Of a DNA stretch of 19,372 bases, positions 14,497-19,372 are shown piece by piece (position 1 is the first letter of the stretch; each line of letters starts with the position of its first letter). A program made the translations under genes and the position numbers. Below the pieces are notes generated by a model. That model had not been told where the DNA came from, ran no database searches, and was given only the letters and a program-made list of their open reading frames with translations. Origin of the DNA: Chloroflexota bacterium (lineage in GTDB: Bacteria; Chloroflexota; Limnocylindria; Limnocylindrales; Limnocylindraceae); the NCBI GenBank assembly GCA_009692905.1, contig SHYI01000007.1, positions 1 through 19,372 of the forward strand, read 5' to 3'.

Positions 14497-15050
14497 CGCG
14501 TCACGCCGCTATCAAGATCAAGGAGGAGACGAACGCGTGCATCAATTCCAGCGGCCCGCCCTCGATGAGCAGAGCTTGACTCCTGGCGCGCCAGCTCTCG
14601 CAAGATCGTGATGGTGCCCCGCGGGGCGCCAAGCTTGGCAGCGTGCGTAGGTGCGACCGATGCGTGGAGTCGCAACGCCTGTCGTGCACGTGCGAAGGGG
14701 CCACGTGCTCGCCCTGTGACCGGTGAGCCCTCGAGCACGTGCAGCACACGGGGCAGAAGTCCTACCGCTCCCTTCGGAAGGTCGTGAAGGAGCGCTGCGA
14801 GTTGGTCGTCGCCTTTCGCGCCGAGGCGCCGAAGGCTGGCTGCGGTACGCGTTGCGGAGGCCTGGTCGGCGGGGTGCGCGGCGGCGAAGGCGCGGCGCGC
14901 TCGGGGTGTCGCTCGTAGGGCTCGGAGGTGCGCCTCGCCCTCTGCGCCGACCGGCTGGACGAGGCCGAGGCGGGCCACCTGCTGACGGCCGACCGCCTGA
15001 AGGTGCGAAAGCACCTGCTGGAGTCGGTGGGCACTAGTCACAGCATTCAC
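14493..15050 (-). CDS. Small HD-domain-like protein of unknown function
   Basis: 185 residues, GTG start, 28 bases after xerD. The sequence recalls small HD-superfamily proteins: a His-containing helix near AAHPADQASATRTAASLRRLG (57-77), then LAALLHDLPKGAVGLLPRVL (84-103). LLHD.PKG is a variant of the usual LLHDVGKG, and LPRVLHVL stands where relatives have LWHRVxxVL. The third HD metal ligands cannot be placed firmly, so enzymatic activity is doubtful. It is rich in Ala, Arg and Leu, but the overlap with scpA and the HD motif argue for a real gene. The substrate is unknown, and I did not recognise a named family. Confidence 0.68.
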   Translation of the reverse strand: MNAVTSAHRLQQVLSHLQAVGRQQVARLGLVQPVGAEGEAHLRALRATPRARRAFAAAHPADQASATRTAASLRRLGAKGDDQLAALLHDLPKGAVGLLPRVLHVLEGSPVTGRARGPFARARQALRLHASVAPTHAAKLGAPRGTITILRELARQESSSAHRGRAAGIDARVRLLLDLDSGVTR

Positions 15051-15078
15051 ACCTGAATCCTACCGCCTCGCGGGCTGC

Positions 15079-16017
15079 CTAGGCCCGCGGGTGGGCCTTC
15101 CGATACGAATCCCGCACGTGGCTCCCGAGCAGGTGGGTGTAGAGCTGGGTCGTTGCGATGTCCGCATGGCCGAGGAGTTCCTGCACCACACGGAGGTCTG
15201 CCCCGCCATCGAGGAGGTGCGTTGCAAATGAGTGGCGCAGCGTGTGGGGGTGAATCTCGCGTCCGAGGCTTGCCGCCACGGCAGCAGTGCGAATCGCAGA
15301 CCAGGCCGACTCCCGCCGCAGCCGCACGCCGCCGCGCGCCAAGAGGAGCGCCTTCGGCTCCGGGGTGGATCCGCTCGCACGGCTCGGCGCCTGCTGATGA
15401 ATCGCACGCCAGTGGCCGAGGTAGGCCTGAATCGCATCCTGCGCCGGCTCACCGATGGGGACGATGCGCTCCCGTCGACCCTTACCGAAGAGCCTTACTG
15501 AACCGTCGTCTAGATCGAGGGAGTCTAGGTCCAGATCAACGATCTCACTGACGCGACCACCCGATCCGTAGAGGAGTTCACCGAGTGCGCGGTTCCGCGC
15601 CGCATTTGCACGTGAGAGGTCGCTCTCGTCGGTGGGAGTTCCAAGCGCGGCGAGTAGTCGTTCAACCTCTTCTACGCCCAACACCGTTGGCAGGGTACGA
15701 CGCGATCGCGGCAGATCGATCTCATCACTGATGGAGCGCGTGATGATCCCCTCGCCCTCAGCGAATCGATAGAGAACGCGCAGCGCTGCAGCTCGCCGCC
15801 GCATGGTGGAGAGCGCGTTGCCAGGCTGGGCGATCCACTCCTGCGCCGCCTTGGCCGAACTCTTCCAGGCACCGCTCGCGCCGAGTGATTCCGCAAACGA
15901 CTGGTAGTCCCCGCGGTAGGCGGCAAGGGTGCGCGGTGCGAGGTTGCGCTCTACCCCGAGATAGAGGATGCAGGAGTCGATCAGGCGATCAATCTCGCTC
16001 CGTGACGCCGTGGGCAT
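15079..16017 (-). CDS. xerD: Tyrosine recombinase XerD/XerC type
   Basis: 312 residues. N-terminal SAM-like domain (about 1-100), then the catalytic domain with the full set of residues: Arg155 (GSGGRVSE), Lys179 (GKGRR), His258 and Arg261 (HPHTLRHSFATHLLDGG), His284 (LLGHADI), and nucleophile Tyr293 (TTQLYTH). The family resolves chromosome dimers at dif. Its place next to scpA/scpB and recN, as in Actinobacteria and Firmicutes, supports a chromosomal Xer rather than a phage integrase. The ATG shares a base with the recN stop (TAATG, 16015-16019). Confidence 0.93.
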   Translation of the reverse strand: MPTASRSEIDRLIDSCILYLGVERNLAPRTLAAYRGDYQSFAESLGASGAWKSSAKAAQEWIAQPGNALSTMRRRAAALRVLYRFAEGEGIITRSISDEIDLPRSRRTLPTVLGVEEVERLLAALGTPTDESDLSRANAARNRALGELLYGSGGRVSEIVDLDLDSLDLDDGSVRLFGKGRRERIVPIGEPAQDAIQAYLGHWRAIHQQAPSRASGSTPEPKALLLARGGVRLRRESAWSAIRTAAVAASLGREIHPHTLRHSFATHLLDGGADLRVVQELLGHADIATTQLYTHLLGSHVRDSYRKAHPRA

Positions 16018-17693
16018 TAGCGGCCGCGACGTGCGTTGGCCAAGAGTTCGTTGGCGGCGGCGGTTGCGCCGCTGCCAGCCCCTTCGCCGGCCAGCATTGC
16101 GGCAAGCTCTACCACCCGCTCCTCGTCGGTAAGGCGCTGCACCTGCGTCAGGGTGCGACCATCCACCTCACGCTTTGAGACGCGCAGGTGAATGTCGGCT
16201 TGCGCCGCCACCTGCGGCAGGTGCGTGACGCAGAGGACCTGGTGCTGCGCGGAGATGCGGCGCAAGCTTCGACCGAGGGTCTCCCCCGCCCGCCCGCCGA
16301 GTCCCGCATCAATCTCATCAAAGACCAGGGTGCGCGCCTCACTTGCATCACTGAGCGCCTCTTCAATCGCGAGCGAGACTCGACTCAACTCGCCGCCAGA
16401 GGCGATCTTGGCAATGGGTCCGGCTGGCTCGCCCGCATTCGGGGCAAACATGAACGAGACGTCGTCTCCGCCGCCCTGATCAACGGCGCATGGCACCCCC
16501 TCAACGAGTGGGTCGCCATCTGTGCCGCCGCGGGGCGCAAGCGGGATCGCGAAGCTTGACGGCAGGTCGAGCGCAGTCAGTGCTGCGTTCACCGACGATG
16601 CCAGCGTGGCGGCGCCCGCCCGTCGCACCGTTCGAAGTGCGGTGGCGGCCTCGCCGATGCGTGCGTTGAGCGCAGTGAGCTGCTCGGTAATCTCGCTCCG
16701 GCGCTCTTCTGCGCCATCGAGACGCGACACCTCTTCGCGTGCGCGCGTGAGCGCGACAAGGAGACCCGCCTCGTCGGTGCGGAAGCGTCGCTGCAGCGCC
16801 AGCAGGAGCGCCAGGCGATCCTCGAGTTCACCCAGGCTGCGCGCGCCTCCCGCGAACGGTGTGAGCCCCGCCGCCTCGCGACCAAGGTCATCAATCTCAA
16901 TGGAGAGTGCGCTGACCCGCTCTTGCAGCGCTGCGGCGTCGCCATCAAGCCGAGCCAACTCTCGCGCAATCCGTTCAGCGATCGCCGCGCGGGCTCGCAA
17001 GCCGCTGCGGTCCTCGTTCAACGCCTCCCGTAGCTCGTCATGCAAGGCAGAGATGCGCTCGCTATTTGAGGCGCGACGCAACTCCTCCTTGAGCTCCGCC
17101 TCTTCGCCCTCGCGAACCTCGGCGGCCTCAAGATCGTCTCGCTCCGTGCGCGCAACTTCCAAAAGGGCGAGACGACGCGCGTCATCGCCACCGAGGCCTT
17201 GGAGCTCCTCGTGCAGGGCGCTGCGCTGCTGAATAAGGCTGGCGACCTCGGCACGATGCCCCTCGGCCTTCGACCATCGGTCGAGCAGCTCGCGCTGCCG
17301 CCCAGGGTCACCGAGGCGCTGCTGGTCATGTTGGCCATGAATATCAATGAGTGGGCCGATCTCGCCAGCGAGGCGGCCGATTGTCACCAACTCGTCGTCA
17401 ATGCGGGCGACGGAGCGCCCCTCGGCGTACACCTCACGAACGGCGATCTGGTCGCGACCCTGCGCTGAAATTTGTAGATCGACACGGAGGCGGTCGGATC
17501 CGGCGCGTACCGCCCCTGAGTCTCCGCGACCACCGCGCGCGAGCGCGAGAGCGTCAACGAGGAGTGACTTCCCCGCCCCAGTCTCGCCGGTGAGCACCGT
17601 GAGGCCGAGACCAAATTCCACACGAACCGCATCGATGATCGCGAGGCCCGCCACGCCAAGCTCGCGAATATGCGAACCCTTCGGCGCACTCAC
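16017..17693 (-). CDS. recN: DNA repair ATPase RecN
   Basis: 558 residues, normal for the family. SMC-like layout: Walker A GETGAGKS (36-43), IHGQHDQQRL (118-127), a long coiled-coil region (about 150-370) rich in Glu, Arg, Leu and Ala, then the ABC signature SGGELSR (432-438), Walker B TLVFDEIDAG (455-464) and CVTHLPQVAAQAD (488-500). RecN holds broken DNA ends and sister chromatids together during recombinational repair. The start overlaps the nadK stop (ATGA, 17690-17693), and nadK-recN is a very common pair. Confidence 0.97.
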   Translation of the reverse strand: MSAPKGSHIRELGVAGLAIIDAVRVEFGLGLTVLTGETGAGKSLLVDALALARGGRGDSGAVRAGSDRLRVDLQISAQGRDQIAVREVYAEGRSVARIDDELVTIGRLAGEIGPLIDIHGQHDQQRLGDPGRQRELLDRWSKAEGHRAEVASLIQQRSALHEELQGLGGDDARRLALLEVARTERDDLEAAEVREGEEAELKEELRRASNSERISALHDELREALNEDRSGLRARAAIAERIARELARLDGDAAALQERVSALSIEIDDLGREAAGLTPFAGGARSLGELEDRLALLLALQRRFRTDEAGLLVALTRAREEVSRLDGAEERRSEITEQLTALNARIGEAATALRTVRRAGAATLASSVNAALTALDLPSSFAIPLAPRGGTDGDPLVEGVPCAVDQGGGDDVSFMFAPNAGEPAGPIAKIASGGELSRVSLAIEEALSDASEARTLVFDEIDAGLGGRAGETLGRSLRRISAQHQVLCVTHLPQVAAQADIHLRVSKREVDGRTLTQVQRLTDEERVVELAAMLAGEGAGSGATAAANELLANARRGR

Positions 17694-18523
17694 CGTGGGA
17701 GGAGGTCGACCTTCTGGCGGACCAGATCCCAGAATGGGGCGGCGCCCTGCAGTTCAACAAAGTTGATTGGCTGCTCTGCTTCAGTGACGGAGACGCGATC
17801 GCCAATCTTGAGTGGCTGATCAATCCAACCGTCAATAGAGACCACCGCATCTTCGCCCTGCACCACCGTGCAGGTTACGGTTTGTGTTGCAGAGACGGTG
17901 ACAGAGCGCAGCGTTGCAAGATATGCGGCAATCGGCGTGACGATGAGATTTCGACTCGTCGGCTCAAGGATCGGACCGCCGGCGGAGAATGAGTAGCCGG
18001 TTGAGCCGGTTGGCGAGGAGACGATCACGCCGTCAGCGATGTAGGTGGCGAGGTGGCTCTCACCAACGGCGACATCGAGCCGAAGGACGCGTGGAAGGCG
18101 ACCGCGAGCGACGACCACGTCGTTCAGCGCGTCAAGCTGTTCGGTGCGCCCGTCACCGTGGTGAATGGTCGCGCGGAGCGCCATGCGTGGCTGCGTCGTC
18201 CAGCGCTTCGCATGAAGCGCATCAAGGGTCGCCTCAACCTGGAACGCCTCAGCGCGCGCAAGAAATCCGATCTTGCCAAGGTTGACGCCGAGTAGCGGGG
18301 TGGTGGTACCGGCGACGGAAGAGGCGGCACGCAGGAAGGTGCCGTCGCCACCGAATGAGATCAGGACCTCGGTGCCAGGGAGCGCTGACCGCACAGCGGC
18401 AACATCTTCGGCCGCATGCCCCCAGCACTCAACGCCGTTCGCGGCACACCAACCGGCGGCCTCATCCCACGCCTCTTGGGCAAGGTCGTTGGTCGGGTTA
18501 TAGACAAAACCGAAGCGGCGCAT
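17690..18523 (-). CDS. nadK: NAD kinase
   Basis: 277 residues from ATG 18523; ATG 18541 and an earlier start at 18583 are in frame, but homology begins at MRRFGFVYNPTN. None of the starts has a good Shine-Dalgarno. The NAD/ATP site motif is FGGDGT (57-62), NDVV lies at 134-137, and DGVIVSSPTGSTGYS (164-178) is the glycine-rich family signature. It phosphorylates NAD+ to NADP+. The upstream gap to dxs is 75 bases, the largest in this gene series, so a promoter could sit there, though I see no convincing one. Confidence 0.95.
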   Translation of the reverse strand: MRRFGFVYNPTNDLAQEAWDEAAGWCAANGVECWGHAAEDVAAVRSALPGTEVLISFGGDGTFLRAASSVAGTTTPLLGVNLGKIGFLARAEAFQVEATLDALHAKRWTTQPRMALRATIHHGDGRTEQLDALNDVVVARGRLPRVLRLDVAVGESHLATYIADGVIVSSPTGSTGYSFSAGGPILEPTSRNLIVTPIAAYLATLRSVTVSATQTVTCTVVQGEDAVVSIDGWIDQPLKIGDRVSVTEAEQPINFVELQGAAPFWDLVRQKVDLLPR

Positions 18524-18598
18524 GGCTACATCATCGCACATGGGAAACAGCGTTCGCGTTCCCTGCAGGGGGCTGCTGGGCACCGCGAGCGGCGGGGA

Positions 18599-19372
18599 TT
18601 ACTGGTTGCGCGCGCTCCAGGCGGCCCGGATACGGCGCTCAATCCCAGCCTCGTCGAGGCCGATCAGCGTGCGGAGATCGGCAACACTGCCGTGGTCAAC
18701 GAAGCTGCCAGCCGGGATCCCGATCGTGGCGATAGAAGCCTTGACGCGGCGGCCAGTTACCGCTTCGTGTGCTGCCAGCGACTCCACAACGGCACCACCG
18801 AATCCACCAGCCTCAACGCTCTCTTCAAGCGTCACGATCAAGTCAGCGGTCTCGCCGTAGCGGCGCACCATTGCGTGATCAAGCGGGTTTGCCCAGATGG
18901 CGTTCACGAGCGCGACGGAGATTCCCTCGGCGCGCAGGCGTGCGGCGATCGGCGTGACGCGCTGAATGATTGGCCCAAAGGCCATGATCGCGATCTGGTT
19001 CCCCTCTTCGAGCACCTCTGAAACGCCAACAGGCAGGATCGTTGGCGCTACCTCTGGAACGCCCACCACGCTGTCGCGTGGGTAGTGCAGGGCGAATGGG
19101 TGATCTTGTGCCAGCGCGGTGCGAACAAGCGAGCGCAGCTGCTGCTCATCCTTCGGCGAGGCGACCAGGAGCCGTGGAATCTGACGCTGGGCGGTAAGCA
19201 TGAACATGCCCTGATGGCTCGTGCCATCTTCGCCGACCAGGCCCGCACGGTCTACCCCGATCAACACTGGCTGATCGTTCTGGCAGACGTCATGCACGAT
19301 CTGGTCCCACGCTCGCTGCAGGAAGGTTGAATAGATCGCGACCACCGGACGACCACCACCCATGGCAATACC
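18599..19372 (-). CDS. dxs: 1-deoxy-D-xylulose-5-phosphate synthase, C-terminal part
   Basis: Partial: the frame runs off the right edge, leaving 257 residues. It begins inside the transketolase pyrimidine-binding domain (GRPVVAIYSTFLQRAWDQIVHDV) with the DXS-specific DRAGLVGEDGTSHQGMF, and ends with the transketolase C-terminal domain (LEESVEAGGFGGAV, GIPAGSFVDHGSVADLR). DXS condenses pyruvate and glyceraldehyde-3-phosphate with thiamine diphosphate, the committed step of the MEP pathway for isoprenoids. Its presence in the same gene series as ispH means both ends of the pathway are near the rhodopsin-carotenoid locus. Confidence 0.96.
   Translation of the reverse strand, partial: GIAMGGGRPVVAIYSTFLQRAWDQIVHDVCQNDQPVLIGVDRAGLVGEDGTSHQGMFMLTAQRQIPRLLVASPKDEQQLRSLVRTALAQDHPFALHYPRDSVVGVPEVAPTILPVGVSEVLEEGNQIAIMAFGPIIQRVTPIAARLRAEGISVALVNAIWANPLDHAMVRRYGETADLIVTLEESVEAGGFGGAVVESLAAHEAVTGRRVKASIATIGIPAGSFVDHGSVADLRTLIGLDEAGIERRIRAAWSARNQ

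Noticed and set aside
15079..16017. Possible phage or integron integrase
   Set aside because: The neighbours are chromosomal segregation and repair genes, there are no att-like repeats, and the length and motifs are those of XerC/D.
16522..17232. 236-residue Ser/Arg/Ala-rich open frame on the plus strand
   Set aside because: It is antisense to the middle of recN, compositionally an artefact of GC-rich coiled-coil codons, and has no start signal or family motif.
18524..18598. Inverted repeat GGGAA...TTCCC and CCCTGCAGGG between dxs and nadK, considered as attenuator or terminator
   Set aside because: Arms are only five bases, no U-tract follows, and the repeat is not larger than expected in GC-rich DNA.
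1..19372. CRISPR arrays, insertion sequences, toxin-antitoxin pairs or prophage genes
   Set aside because: No spaced direct repeats, terminal inverted repeats, transposase motifs or phage genes were seen; the coding is nearly continuous with recognised families.

Overview
The window reads as one continuous, very compact, GC-rich bacterial chromosome segment with no mobile elements and no gap over 300 bases. Most genes overlap their neighbour by 1-8 bases (ATGA, GTGA or TAATG junctions), which is the look of a streamlined genome. The gene order around nadK-recN-xerD-scpA-scpB-rluB-cmk-plsC-ispH-der-gpsA mixes arrangements known from Actinobacteria, Firmicutes and Chloroflexota. Together with a proton-pumping rhodopsin of the actinorhodopsin/xanthorhodopsin kind, this suggests a sunlit-water, probably freshwater, member of the Terrabacteria. 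A Limnocylindria-like Chloroflexota or a freshwater actinobacterium are my best guesses; this is inference and no 16S or other marker settles it.

Layout. Positions 1-1118 (+) hold the 3' end of a CcdA-type thiol:disulfide transporter and a membrane-anchored TlpA/ResA-like thioredoxin. Positions 1108-3051 (-) hold nrdR, dcd and a metallo-beta-lactamase-fold hydrolase, preceded by a likely NrdR box. Positions 3157-6220 (-) hold an operon of a DUF4332 helix-hairpin-helix protein, a DUF1461 membrane protein, a three-part carotenoid enzyme (two lycopene-cyclase halves fused to a lycopene-elongase-type UbiA prenyltransferase), and a MoaB/MogA protein. Positions 6221-6401 are an AT-rich divergent control region full of inverted repeats. 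Positions 6402-7148 (+) encode the rhodopsin, followed by a strong intrinsic terminator. Positions 7233-7309 (-) are tRNA-Pro(GGG). From 7345 to the right edge (-) runs a thirteen-gene housekeeping series: dxs (partial), nadK, recN, xerD, a small HD-like protein, scpA, scpB, an rluB-type pseudouridine synthase, cmk, plsC, ispH, der, gpsA.

How it fits together. The rhodopsin keeps the proton-pump residues (Asp84, Thr88, Glu95), the retinal lysine (Lys229) and a glycine (Gly146) at the position that in xanthorhodopsin opens a window for a carotenoid antenna. The divergent operon makes a carotenoid-modifying enzyme, and the same segment encodes the first (Dxs) and last (IspH) enzymes of the MEP isoprenoid pathway. 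The most interesting unit is the rhodopsin / fused cyclase-elongase / DUF1461 / DUF4332 locus: it may produce a C50-type or otherwise modified cyclic carotenoid used with the rhodopsin. No retinal-forming oxygenase (blh), crtI, crtB or crtE lies in this window.
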